Below are positions 1 through 11,664 of a DNA stretch of 64,000 nucleotides, piece by piece. The stretch spans positions 168,516,172-168,580,171 of the forward strand of contig NC_073305.1 of assembly GCF_027595985.1 (NCBI RefSeq). Direction: 5' to 3'. Made by a program: the position numbers and the translations under genes. The DNA is from Sorex araneus. Lineage: Eukaryota > Chordata > Mammalia > Eulipotyphla > Soricidae. Each line of letters opens with the position of its first letter. The stretch's first letter is position 1. Under the pieces are notes generated by a model. That model was not told the origin of the DNA and did no database searches. It was given only the letters and a program-made list of their open reading frames with translations.

Positions 1-239
1 AAACCTCACTATTATTGTTAGGAGTAACCCACTAGAGAGGACATGACTGTTTTTATGGAAACCAAATTCCAGTCCCATAAAGGAACAATAAAAGTTCTTT
101 TTAAGCAAAAGCAGAACTTACCTTCTCTTCTAAAAGTGAATTATCTTGTCTTTTTACAGACAGCTAGCACAAACAGGAGCCAACACTTTCTTTAACAACA
201 AACTAAACAGTATGCAAAAAGGAGAATCAATAATAATGG

Positions 240-1045
240 GTAGACTCTACTATCGTACATTCAATGATGATTAGATCAGTTGACAGAAAAGCAACAAGTA
301 ATTAGAATACTTTTCCCCATAAACTAATTAGATAACAATCAGTCATATAGCTATAAAATACATATTCTTCTGAGTATACATGAAACATTCTCCAGGATTA
401 ATCATAGAGTAGACCATAAAACCACCCCAATTAATTTAAATGATTATTGCAATCAACTGAAGAATGTTCTCTTGCTACAATAAATTAGAATTTGAAATTA
501 ATAACAAATCTTAAGAATTCATAAACTAAGTGGTAATTAAACAACATATCCTAAATAACCGATGTTCAAATAAGAAGCCATGAGAAAAATTATAAAATAT
601 TTTAAATAAAAGTAAATATGCAACATGCCTAACTTAATGGTATACAATTAAATACTTAGAATAAAATGTATAGCTCTGAAAAACTTTTATTTTTTCTAAC
701 CCTAACCCTAGCCCTAATCTGAACATAAAAGAAAACAATTTTTTCAACATCCTAACTTTTTACCTTAAAAAAGGAAAGAGCAACCTAAAAGTGGTAAAGT
801 AGATGGAAAAAATGACAAAGATTAAACCATATATTAATGAAATAGGAGCAAGAAAAAAATCTTAGGACAATTTAGATTTAATTTTGTTCTTCGAAGAGAG
901 TGAAATTAACAAAACTTCAGCTAGACTGATTACGTTAGAGAGAAGATCCAAATTACAAAAATTGTCTGTGAAAAATAACACTTGTTTTCCAGAAAATACC
1001 AAATAATAAACAATCTACCAAGTAGAATTTATATATTATGCATCT
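240..1045 (+). repeat. Old L1 ORF2 fragment
   Basis: Degenerate but recognisable endonuclease/RT-linker part of a mammalian L1 ORF2, for example the stretch around 360-420 followed by the AT-rich adenine-heavy strand typical of L1. It is full of stops and frameshifts. A short telomere-like stretch lies inside it at about 697-718. Bases 1-239 are similar AT-rich DNA without a clear identity. Confidence 0.65.
697..718 (+). repeat. Short telomere-like (CCCTAA)n tract
   Basis: Reads CTAACCCTAACCCTAGCCCT followed by AA, about 3.5 hexamers with one mismatch, embedded in an L1 fragment. Confidence 0.8.
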
Positions 1046-1049
1046 TATT

Positions 1050-1305
1050 GGGGCTGGAGCAATAGCACAGCTGGTAGAGAGTTTGCCTTGCACACAGCAA
1101 ATCCGGGTTTGATTTCTCCGCCCCTCTAGGAGAGCCCAGCAAGCTACCGAGAGTATCCCACCCACACGGCAGAGCCTGGCAAGCTACCTGTGGTGTATTT
1201 GATATGTCAAAAATAGTAACAATAAGTCTCACAATTGGGATGTTAGTGGTGTCCGCTCAAGCAAATCAATGAACAACAGGACAACAGTGCTACAGAGCTA
1301 TAGTG
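1050..1305 (+). repeat. B-type SINE (tRNA head, RTE tail)
   Basis: Begins GGGGCTGGAGCAATAGCACA with a tRNA-type A box. A degraded B box follows (GGGTTTGATTTC). It then has the B body (CCCAGCAAGCTACC... CAAAAATAGTAACA) and the RTE-like tail GTCCGCTCAAGCAAATCAAT running into an ACAGTGC-type microsatellite. Confidence 0.9.
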
Positions 1306-1334
1306 CATCATTGAATATATGGATGAGGATGAAA

Positions 1335-2098
1335 ATAAAAGGGATATATGTGTGTACTTAGCAGATATAGAACTGGTATCATAACTATAGGAAGTAGTAT
1401 GGAAATTCCCTAAGCTTTTTAAAATAAAGCTACCACAGGATTCAGCCATTTCATTTTGGGGTATTTTTGCAAATAAAACTAAAATACTATCTTGAGGAGA
1501 TACATGCATACTTATGTTCCTCGCAGTATTATTTACAGTGGCCAAGATAAGTTTTAATAACCTAAGCATCTATTAAAGGATCAAAAGATAAAGAAAGCAC
1601 AGTGGATTTATACCATAAAAATATTCAGTAACACATAGGAGGAAATCTTGTCATTAGCAGCAATATGTTCACGAAACTTGAGATCATTATACTAAGTGAA
1701 ACAAATCAGAGAAAGACAAATAACATATGATCTCTCTTATATGTGGAATCTTATAAAACAGTGGCAACAAAAATAATACGTTCATAGAGAACATATTAAT
1801 TGCCAGAGTCGGTTGCCAGAGGTGTAGATTGGCCTTGAAAATAGATTTAAAAGTCCTTCTTAAGAATTATTCCAGGAGTTTGGAAGGTCTCCAAGTGCTA
1901 CAATACTAATATCCCAGTAGGAGCACACCAGATTGGATGGGAATGTAGCATAGGAGCCAACTAAGCATGATCAACAAGAACATTAACGTAGAAGGCTCAA
2001 CCAGCAATAACAGCGTAGTAAGCCTCAAACATGGACCTAATGTTCCAGTGGTGATATACACAAATTTTTACATCTTAAACTGAAGCATACGTTTTATA
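1335..2098 (+). repeat. L1 ORF2 3' end and 3' UTR fragment
   Basis: Carries the L1 C-terminal landmark in which a short motif about 'gcagtattatttacagtggc' precedes the conserved end of ORF2. Coding capacity is destroyed. It may be the continuation of the L1 at 240-1045 with the RT portion missing. Confidence 0.65.
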
Positions 2099-2114
2099 AT
2101 TCCATTAGCCATTT

Positions 2115-2335
2115 ATTGTTAACAAGCAGTATAAAATAAATTATTTTGAGCCTGCTACAGAGGCAGCTCTAGGGGGTGTCTGGGAAAATGGGGACAATGT
2201 GAAAGAAAGGTCACAGTGGTAGTAGGAATATAGGATGCCTGCAACAAATGTATCTTGAACAACTTTACGAACCATGGTGTTCAAATAAATGGGGGGAAGA
2301 GTGTTGCAGGGAGGAGAAATCTTTATAAGTAAGGA
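2115..2335 (+). repeat. D-type retroposon body fragment
   Basis: Contains the D landmarks TAACAAGCAGTATAAAATAA, then GGCAGCTC...GGGAAAAT, and ends near GAACAACTTTACGAAC. The same landmarks occur in order at 25785-26000 and, on the minus strand, at 4600-4800. Confidence 0.6.
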
Positions 2336-2449
2336 ACAAGACAAATAATCTATGTAGAAATCCACATAGTATCTGAATAGACAGTCCCAAAGAAGATAGC
2401 AGATGATCACGTGGTACATGCAAGCGTCATAAGTGGTTTAAGGAAAGAA

Positions 2450-2763
2450 AAATCAAACCACAATGAGATTTCACTTAAACTATTAGGGTGGTGTTTCTAA
2501 TAATAAATAAAGGAAAAGAAATGCTTGGGTACAAAGAATTTCCAAGGCCTATAAGTCAGAGGTAGAAATAAAAAATGGCAGTGACTGCAGGAAACAATCT
2601 ATTCCTCAAAAGTTTACAAGTTGAAAATGTAGAAATTAAGGACCTAAGAATACATTCAAGAGAGCTGAAAATATACATAACGTAAAACCATGCACAAATC
2701 ATTCCAGCTTTGTTCATAAAAGGCCAAAATGTAGAAGCAATCCAATAATCCATCAACTGTAAA
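2450..2763 (+). repeat. L1 ORF2 C-terminal fragment, left part
   Basis: Degenerate L1 ORF2 3' sequence ending AATCCATCAACTG. It is interrupted by the RTE insertion and appears to resume at 3727 with the expected next landmark (ATAGAGTGGAATATCA). Confidence 0.65.
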
Positions 2764-3726
2764 TCACTCACTTGTATCATTTGTCTTCCCATTGATCTTC
2801 AATTTGCTGGAGCGGGCTCCAGTAACGTCTCCATTTGTCCCTGTCTCAGGCTAGCGTAGCCCAATGATATCTGCTCACTCCAGGGACAGGAAGTGCCTCA
2901 AACCGTTCATTCAGGCTTTTGACGAAGAAGTCTGACCATCTCGTAGGTGATCGGCCACGCAATCTTTTGATGTCCCGTGGAATCCAGTTGGTAACAGCTC
3001 TAGTCCAGCGGTCATCTCTGAATCACATTACATGTCCTGCCCATCTGATTTTTGATGTCTTGTCAAATGAGACAGTATCCCTGATTCTTGACCAGAATCA
3101 GGGACAGAAGTCGGAACTCCAGATTCTTTCTCTCACTTGAGTGAGACGAGATACTCCTAGCATAGCTCTTTCGATTCCTCTTTGGGATACCCGAATAGCG
3201 TTCTCATCCTGTTTGCATAGGGCCCAGGTCTCTGAGGCGTATGTTAGTGCAGGAAGAACAGTGGAATAAAAAAGATGTGCCTGGAGCCGGAGATCTTTCG
3301 TCCTCTTAACCACTTCTTTGACGCTCTTGAAGGCTTTCCACGCTGCTCTCTTCCTCCTGCGCAGTTCTGGTGCCAAGTTGTTCCTCGTGTTGAGTTCTCG
3401 ACCCAGGTACACATAGCTGCTGCATTTGGAGATGTTCATTCCATTGAGAGCAAATGGAGATTCAGGGACTAGTTTGTTTTTCATGAACATTGTCTTGATG
3501 AGATTCAGCTGCAGTCTGACCTTTCCACACTTGTTGTTGAAGTCGGCCAGCATTTGTGCCACTTGGCTAATGTTTGGTGTTATAAGAATGATATATCAGC
3601 AAAGCGGAGGTGGTGTAATTGGCGACCATCTCTCTTCACTCCCATTCCTTCCCATTCCAGTCGTTGCATGACATTCTAGAGGGTGGCACTGAAGAGTTTT
3701 GGTGAAATGGTATCGCACTGCCGAAC
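2764..3726 (-). repeat. RTE-clade LINE, 5'-truncated ORF fragment (RTE1_Sar-like)
   Basis: The minus strand encodes the C-terminal third of an RTE-clade endonuclease-reverse transcriptase. It includes SYVYLGRELNTRNNLAPEL, RRRKRAAWKAFKSVKEVVK, LPALTYASETWAL and IERAMLGVSRLTQVRE. The longest open stretch is 3098-3562. The catalytic FADD motif region (about 3600) is frameshifted. The 3' end (2764-2850) carries the tail shared with B and C elements, then an ACAAGTG-type microsatellite. The left (5') break falls at the RQGD motif before the RT C motif. Inactive copy. Confidence 0.9.
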
Positions 3727-4080
3727 CTATATTCATAGAGTGGAATATCAATTGACATCTAAAAGGAGCCAAAAACCAATGCATGGTAGTACAATATGGA
3801 TTAACCTTAAAAAAAAACTGACAATATTTAATGATACTAAAATTTATAGTTTTTTATGTCAATCTCAGAAGAACACATAACGTATATTTCATTTATATGA
3901 AATTGAATGTCTGAAAATTATGTGAAATGTCCAGAATAAGCAAATCTTTAGAGAGAGAAAATACTTAGGCTGTCTAAGACTGGTGAATTGAAGAGGAATG
4001 AGGGGAATGGAGATTGATTGGAAGTGATGAAACGTCTTTAATTGATCATTGCAAAGGCTATATAATATGTCAAAAACCAT
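3727..4080 (+). repeat. L1 fragment, right part after the RTE insertion
   Basis: Continues the L1 ORF2/3' UTR sequence interrupted at 2763. Degenerate. Confidence 0.55.
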
Positions 4081-4594
4081 TTATTGTACACGTACAAAGG
4101 GTGAACAGTGTGGTATGTGATTTTTAGAGGCTTCATTAGCTTATGACATTTACTTCCATAACACATTTATAGCAAATCTATGAAGCCCCTAAATTATAGA
4201 TATTTCCAAATAGTGGTTATAATTCATATGAGTCTTCTTGACAGTTTTGCTTCCATCAGTAATTCAATATAAGTCATAGCCTACTATTTAACTTACAGAG
4301 AGAGGAAAGAGATTTAATTTTTCACTGTCCTATTGAGAAGTTTATTTATCTTTGAAGACCCCTCCCATTGGGAAACCACTTCAACTCATTCCTGTAAAAT
4401 AATTATAGCCTTGTGGCTATGCCCACAAATAGTTTATCCTAAACTTACTGACACATTGTCTTTGGCTTAAACCACCATATTCAATAAAATCTGGTACTTG
4501 AAATGAGGTCATTTCTGTTGACATAGGCAATTATAACCACAACCATCATTTCTTTTTAACTATTTATTATTTTGTTTTTTATAACCAAAAAAAA
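4081..4594. other. AT-rich intergenic DNA, nothing recognised
   Basis: No gene, RNA or clear repeat can be supported here. Confidence 0.6.
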
Positions 4595-5408
4595 CCATTT
4601 CTAATTTTTATTTTATTTTTATAAAGTTGTTCACAATAACTTATTACATTTAATTTTCCAACACCAACCCCACCACCAATACACCTTCCCATCACCATAT
4701 TTTGAATGTTTCCACCCCAACCCCCAAAGCCTCCCACCAAAGCAGAACCTAAATAATTTATTTTGTATTGCTTGTTATGAACAAACAGCTAAAAATGATC
4801 CAAAAAAGTTTCCTTAGAGGAAAGTGCGTGAAGATTATTTTATTTCACCTTGGAATCAGTAAGCCCTTGTCTTAGTGCATCAGCGATATAGAGTATGCGA
4901 TTCATGGCTGCACACTGCAGAAATTCTAAAATTTTAAATACAGTGATACACCTGAGGTTAGTTGCTCTTGTGATACTCTCTTCCGAGAGATGTATCTGTG
5001 AATGTCTGGACCCTGGCCATTAATGAGTTTATATGGCGCCAGAGGCAGTTTGTGGGTGTGACTGCCAGGCTATGGGAAGCACAGAGAGATGGGAGGAGGT
5101 AGCCATTCCTGACTTCATGCCAGCCTGGAGATTTTGGTCACAAGTCCTGCATACCTGGGTTTTTCAGCAGATTCACGCATAGATGAGGGCTTGTCAGAGT
5201 CTGTGGAAATTGGTTGTGAGTGAGCATGGAGGCGATTTGAGTTCTAGAGATTTTTGGCTATTGGGGCTCTCTTGGGCTGGATGGGGGGACTCACCCACAC
5301 TCCTCCGAGTTTCCCGAATGAGACAGCCTGGCACAAGTTTTGGAGGTATCTCTGCAGCGTGTTGCTTTGTATTGTTCTCATCTGAGAGATTTATTGGTGA
5401 GTCTCCCA
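4595..5408 (-). repeat. D-type composite retroposon
   Basis: On the minus strand: a GC-rich 5' part (5408 to about 4990), then ACAAGCAATACAAAATAAAT near 4775, a G-rich segment, and an A-rich 3' end at 4595-4625. The stretch 5005-5090 aligns by eye with 62165-62250. The part around 5160-5250 matches the GC-rich module of C elements. Confidence 0.65.
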
Positions 5409-5414
5409 AAACAC

Positions 5415-5602
5415 AATTTTTTTATTTGCTTTTTGGGTCACACCCGGCGATGCACAGGGGTTACTCCTGGCTCTGCACTCAGGAATTACTCCTGGCGGTG
5501 TTCAGGGGACCATATGGGATGCTGGGATTTGAACCCAGGTCAGCCACGTGCAAGCCACGTGCACAGCCACGCCCTACCCGCTGTGCTATCGCTCCAGCCC
5601 CC
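5415..5602 (-). repeat. A-type SINE (SOR-like)
   Basis: Reverse complement of the tRNA-headed SINE: B box seen as TTTGAACCC, A box as CCGCTGTGCTATCGCTCCAG, with the A-tail at the left (poly-T 5416-5423). It carries a small internal duplication (GCAAGCCACGTGCACAGCCAC). Confidence 0.93.
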
Positions 5603-6364
5603 CCAAAAATGATTTTCTTTATGATAGAAAGTTGTATTAGCAGTACAGTAATGTGGCTTGCATGAGTTTGGCAACAAATTATGTTCTTTATGAAAAATTT
5701 AAACTATGCAGTCTCTTAATGATCATATGAAGGAAACTTCTTTGTAATAGTTTTATCCATTCAGTGGTTTCAAAAAGGATTATATAAATGTAAGATTAAA
5801 CATTTAAATAAAAAATAGAATACAGAATTAAAATTGGAACAAGACTAGTTAAAACTAAGAGAACACTAAACATTAAAAGCCTTAGAGTGCCAGAAATGTC
5901 AATGACAATTTACTATGTGTAAAAATGTGACTGAAGAGAGATGTACATGTATGTTTTTAGTAAACGCTCATGAATTCTCCGTTACAAAATGCACTTCTTT
6001 CTCTTTTGATGAAGTATATCTCAAAAAATTTTGCTCAGTTGACACTAGGCACTTTCTTTCACATGAGCAAATGTTATTTGTGCAGTTTGGTTGTTATATT
6101 AATAATTCACTTCAATCTTTTCTAGTTAAATATCATTTTCTTATTCTAAAAAAATCAATGCAATTTACACAGTACATCCATTTTTTATTTCAGCACTTAG
6201 AAAAGCTACAAAAGAAAGAAAATTTCTAACTTGGAACACTTGTCATATATGAGAAACTGGTAAATATTAGTTATTTCTCAAAACTAAACAGTATTATAAT
6301 TTACTAGTTATTTGCTTTCGAGACAATCATTTGAGTTCCATACCCAGCCTTGAAGACATAGGTG
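5603..6364. other. AT-rich intergenic DNA, nothing recognised
   Basis: Contains a 104-codon open frame (5915-6229, + strand) without recognisable homology, compositional bias or neighbours. Most likely chance. Confidence 0.6.
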
Positions 6365-6447
6365 GGGTTGTTTATTATTTTATATTGGGGTCACATCCAG
6401 TTAGAGGCAAGAACCCTACCAGCTGCACTCTCTCTCTGACCCTAGAC
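6365..6447 (-). repeat. Degenerate A-type SINE fragment
   Basis: GGGTCACATCCAG ... AACCCTACCAGCTGCACTCTC matches the tail-proximal and head parts of the A SINE with the middle missing. Confidence 0.6.
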
Positions 6448-6764
6448 ACAGATTTTATCAGTACAATGATAGTATAAAATGATTGCCTTTTTGGAGGTCA
6501 GTTTAAATTGTGTTTAATAGCTATAAAATTATTCTATTTCGCCATTATATTTTAGAAAACATTCTCCCCAAAACTCATTTCAGAGGAGAGTCAAGTGTTC
6601 AACCTTTATTTATGATAGTGAAAATGTGGATGCAGTTCATAAGTTGTTTTAAGGGTAACGCTACATCATCCATATAAACAGCACAGCACTGTATCTGACA
6701 TGTAACAGAGACTGAGAATTTATCATTATGATCACGTTCAGGATTATGCCAGAGGAACAAGACA

Positions 6765-6882
6765 TATTTTTTGTTTAGCTTGTTTGGGGGCCAAACCTGG
6801 CATTGTTCAGGGTTTATTCATGGCTCTGGGACTATTTGGAGGGTGTTGAGGTTTGAACTTGGTTCAGCTATGTACTGCCTAC
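6765..6882 (-). repeat. A-type SINE, old
   Basis: Minus-strand SINE body with landmarks CCAAACCTGGCATTGTTCAG and TTTGAACTTGGTTCAGC. It directly abuts the C element at 6885. Confidence 0.7.
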
Positions 6883-6884
6883 AC

Positions 6885-7092
6885 AGGAGAGCCTGGCAAG
6901 CTCCCCGTGGCATCTTCATATGCCAAAACCAGTAACAATGATGGGTCTCATTCCCCTGACCCTGAAGAGCCTCTAATGCTGCACCATTGGGAAGGAGGAG
7001 TAAAGAGAGGCTGCTAAAGAGAGGCTAGGATAAATGGAGATGTTACTGGGCCCGCACGAGCAAATCGTTGATCAACAGGATGACAGTGACTT
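6885..7092 (+). repeat. C-type composite, 3' portion, with RTE tail
   Basis: Contains GGAGAGCCTGGCAAGCTCCC, ATATGCCAAAACCAGTAACA, CTCATTCCCCTGACCCTGAA, then the shared tail (GCCCGCACGAGCAAATCGTT) ending GATGACAGTGAC. Confidence 0.85.
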
Positions 7093-7149
7093 TCTGTTTA
7101 AAGAAATCACAAAGTGGTTCAGGTTTTCCCCTTCTTCTGGTCTGTGAGC

Positions 7150-8175
7150 AAAAGCTAGTATATATAGTAAAAGGACCAGCCTTAGTTTAGGCACCATATT
7201 TTACAAAACTGTTAATGCAGTGTTTCATGCGTAAAACATCCAGCACTGTCACTGCCACCTGAGTTTCTGCATCCCTGCACCATTGTCCCAGTGTAAATCC
7301 CAAGCCCTCATCACCAAAACCCCAAGCTTAATACCGAAGACAAGTTCTCAGTTTCTGTTGTCTTTGGGTGCTTGTTATTCCCTACCATGTTTCCTTTATC
7401 TGACAAGTGAAAGATACCACATTTCGTACCTGTCCATCTCCCGATAATGTTACTCAGGATGATATTCCTAGAGGCATTTACACAGCAGCAAATTTCATGA
7501 CTTATATTTTCTTAAAACTTAGTAGTACTCCATTGCATATACATATATGTATATATACATATGTATTTATTCATAGTTTCTTGATCCAGTCATCTGTTCT
7601 TAGACAGATGCTTTTTTTTTTCAGGTTTTAGCTATTATGAACAGTGCAGGAATGAACAAAAAAATGCAAATATTTGTTTTGTTTTGTTTTGAGGAGAGAT
7701 TTTTGGCCCTTGTGGTAAATGCCTGGAAGTGAAATTGCTGGGTCATATTGAAGCCCAATTCCTATTTTTCTGTTTCTTTGAGAGATGTGCTTATTGTTTT
7801 CCCAAAAGGCCGGACCAGTCCACATTCCCACCAGCAGTGACTGAGACTTCCTTTTTCCCCCCAACATCCCTGTCAATACTGGTTACTTTTGTTCCTTATG
7901 ATGTGTGCCAGTCTCACTGGTGTGAGGTGATATATCTCATTGTTGTTTTGATTTGAATTTTCCTGATGAAAAGTAATGTAGAACATTTCTGTCATAAACC
8001 TTTTAGCCATTCGTACATCTCTGTATATCTCTTATGAGGTTCTTGTTTATCTCTTCTCTCAATTTTTATTGGGGTTGGATGTTTTTTTTTATTTGTAAAG
8101 TTTTACCAGTGCTTTATATAATCTCGGATCAATCTTAGTTTTCACTGGAAGATATTTTTCAAATCTTTTAAAGTA
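7150..8175 (-). repeat. L1 ORF2 3' part, minus strand
   Basis: Reverse complement of L1 ORF2 C-terminal sequence, with classic landmarks such as ATTGCTGGGTCATATTGAAG and GTGAGGTGATATATCTCATT. Degenerate, no intact frame. Confidence 0.8.
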
Positions 8176-9067
8176 GACAGTAAAGAAATAAAGTGTTTTT
8201 CAAATTCACCATGAAGAAAGTACAGAATAAATATGTATAATAATTTTATGTGGCATCAATGCCTCCTCAAGCGGTAGACAATCCAATTATGTCTTTACCT
8301 CTAACATCCTTATTTCTAGACTCAATAACAAATTGCAGACAATTCACTATTTGATGTCTCATTAGCGCCACCTAGTGAATGAATGTTATTTACATTCCCT
8401 AAATGTCAATTTATGATGACAAAAGAAATCAAATCAAAGTAACCTCAGGATGACAACAAAACTTTTATTTCCAGCATTTTCTTCATATTTATTCTTTTTG
8501 AGTATATATAACTGAACATAAGTTCATCAAAAATAATTTTCTATAATTTATTTCTATAATTTTAATATTTTGTATCAGGAGATTCTTTAACTTGGCAAGA
8601 GCAGAATAATGTAAGCCTACCTGACTCATATCGCAGATTCATTATAAAAATTAGATAAAGTAATGTTTTATCTAATTAGATAAATTAGATAAAAATTAGG
8701 TAAAAATAAGATAAAATAAAAACCTCTACAAACTACAAAACTTAAAAATGTAGAACAATCTACACGATTTAATCCATAAGGATATAGCAGGTTTAGATTT
8801 AATTTATGTTCAGAAAAATTCTGTGTATTTCAGAAAAACACTGTAGCTAAGTTGATAATAATTTAATATATAAAATATATATTATATAACATATATATTA
8901 TATCTATGAATATAATAATTTATAATCAGCTGAATTTATAATTTAAGTTCAGTTTATTTCTAGGCATTCGGAAAAGTGAAATATTGAACTTCATTGGACA
9001 GCATTCTCTGCATTTGATGGTTTGGAACACCTTGTGAAAATCACATTTCAAAACAAAAATAAAGGGG
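8176..9067. other. AT-rich intergenic DNA, nothing recognised
   Basis: Includes runs of TA-rich low-complexity sequence near 8640-8940. No gene can be supported. Confidence 0.6.
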
Positions 9068-9275
9068 GTATTTTTTATTTTATATTATTTTGGGGGGAGC
9101 ACACCTGGTGGTACTGAAGGGTCTCACTTGGCTCTGTGGTCAAGGGCCACTGAAGACACTGTGATTAGGGGCTACACTTGGCTGTGCTTGGGAGATAGTA
9201 TTCCATGTCAGGACTGAAATCAGGCACTGGCAAGTCAAGTGCCTTAACCTCTGTACTACCTCTTCAGCCAACAAG
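9068..9275 (-). repeat. A-type SINE, old
   Basis: Minus-strand SINE with T-rich tail at the left. GCACACCTGGTGGTACTGAA and the degraded head (CTCTGTACTACCTCTTCAGCC) are recognisable. Confidence 0.75.
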
Positions 9276-11255
9276 GGCTATTTTTACAGCCCAAAGTCAT
9301 ACTTACCTTTTCATTTTAGAAACATTGGCTGACACAGTTACACAAATTTAAATGGGGTTAGTGATGAGAACATCTGATTTTGCTAAAGTAATTGGGGAAG
9401 TCATAAAGCATGTGAAGAGCCCAATGTGTTTAAAAGAAAGATTCCTTGATAATAAACTATTGGTGAGTTTTATAAAATGGAATGATATGATATAAAAGTG
9501 CTCACAAACTTTTACTCCTCCACTAGATTTCTGTAGCTCTTTTGTGGAATGATAAAATGATAAGTTCTAAAAGTTCCATATCTATGATCCAACACCTTTT
9601 ATGACACTTATTTTTATCTATCTTATTGTGTGACACAAGAAGTATAATAGAATTAAAATAATCAAATAATCCTTCAGTACATGTTTTCTAATCTAGAAAA
9701 TACAATAACGTAATAAAGTATTTACCAAATTTGAAAGCATCGAAGGGATCTAAAAACAGTGAAGCAATTTTTGTTTTAGATGTAGTTTGCCCAAATCTTT
9801 TCTTTTCAGAGGCTTTGATATCAGGTAATAAAAATCAGAGACAAAATATTAAAGTCACTCACTCACTCCACAAGCAAACATGCTGATACTTCATCCAGTT
9901 CTCCTTCAATCGCATCACCCCATTTGCCCTTCCTAATCTTTTGAGATGTTTCTCAGCCTAAAATGCCCAATTATGAAACAGGAAAAGCTCCACTCAAAAC
10001 TGATTCATACAGTTACAAAGTGTTCTAGAGAGGTTAAAAGACTGACATGAATTTTGTCCGCTGAATATAATGTGCAGTGATATTGCCAGAGAAGACAAGA
10101 ATTTGAATGAGCCTAGGTTGGAAAAATAAATTACCTTGTTTCCTTGAAGGCAATGGCTCTGGGTCAAGGCTAAGGCCTCTCTCTTTGCTGTTGTGTGGAA
10201 AATCATCTCTATTGCTTTTCCTTTCTGTATAACTATGTGATTTTGACATTTTTGTGGTCTGTAATCTGATATTTTTCACAGATTGTCTTTCAGAAAATGG
10301 AAAGTGTTCTCATTAGCTGAACGGGCATGATTGATGATGCTAACAAATGTCTTTCTCAAAATCCATCAGAACTTTAAACCAAGGTCAGGGTATTAATAAG
10401 ACTACTATTTTCCTTCTATTTATTTTCTCTCTGGGTTTGTATGTTGACAAGTGTCTGGCTAATATCAATATCAGAAGAAAACAAGCATCCTTTTTTAAGA
10501 AATGTAGTTGTAATATAACTACATTGTAGCTGTAAAATGTAGTTGTAATATTAAATAAATGTAATATTTATTTAAGAGACACGGACTCAATGGTCATCAG
10601 CAAACATATCATTCAAAAAATTAGTATTGTCTATCAATAAATTTAATTTCTACACTGTAAATTTTAATTTTAAGAGAAAACAGAAAATAGAGTTTGGACT
10701 GAGGATAGTGTTATAAATAATCCTTCTTGTGTCTTACTGGTTGGTCAGTATCAGTACAGATTACTGGTTATTATTTATGTGTCAAATATCCAGTTAGAGA
10801 ATTTACATTCATCTCATGTTGTAGTTACTAAGTAATACTATGAACTTTTAATTATCACCCCTTCTCTTCAAGGGAGAAAACTAAGTCTAGAAAGGTATAT
10901 ACCATGCTCAACTTTACCCTGCTGGACAAAGACAGGAAAAGAGAATTAAAGTGCTGTGAATACCTACCTGTTCATTATTATGGCACTGAGAAGGCTTAAT
11001 TTGAACCTTTCCTCATTCACTTGGAATCATAGTGTACTCACCATTAGGTGGAACTCTGTATGCCTTTGAGACGGAGTAGGCAAATGGAGTAATCTTTTTT
11101 ATAATTTATAAAAGATGTCAAATAACCTAGTGGATTGCAAGTGCCCTAGAATTTCAGAGAGACTATTTACTATTAGTTCATTTGATTGGGGATAGGGTCG
11201 TAGAGGAAAAAGAATTATATGAAAGACAGATAGGACTTTATTTTATCTTTAATTT
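9276..11255. other. AT-rich intergenic DNA, nothing recognised
   Basis: No coding segment, RNA gene or clear repeat seen on either strand. Open frames up to 81 codons look like chance. Confidence 0.6.
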
Positions 11256-11497
11256 GGCTTTGGGGCGATAGCACAGTGGGTAGGGTGTTTGCCTTGCATG
11301 AGGCCGACACGGCCGAACCGGGTTCGAGTCCTCCATCCCTCTCGTAAAGCCCAGCAAGCTACCCTGCACAGCAGAGCCTGGCAAGCTCCGTCTAGCATAT
11401 TCGATATGCCAAAAACAGTAACAAGTCTCACAATGGAGACGTTACTGGTGCCCACTCAAGCAAATCAATGAACAAGGGGATGACAGTGAGACAATAC
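11256..11497 (+). repeat. B-type SINE (RTE tail)
   Basis: Head GGGGCGATAGCACAGTGGGT, intact-looking B box GGGTTCGAGTCC, body with AAAAACAGTAACAAGTCTCA, tail GCCCACTCAAGCAAATCAAT then GATGACAGTGAG. A small duplication of GGCCGA sits in the head. Confidence 0.93.
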
Positions 11498-11499
11498 TT

Positions 11500-11664
11500 G
11501 GGGGTAAGGGGTCATACCAGTGGTGCTCAGGAGCTTACTCCTGGCTATGTGCTCAGGGAATTACTCTTGGAGGGTTTGGGAGACCATATAGGGAGCCAGG
11601 TATTAAACTCATATAAACCTTGTACAAGACAGTGCCCTACCTGCTATATTATCTCTTATGTCCC
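11500..11664 (-). repeat. A-type SINE
   Basis: Lies immediately next to the B element. Minus-strand body with GGTCATACCAGTGGTGCTCA and GACCATATAGGGAGCCAGG. Confidence 0.85.
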
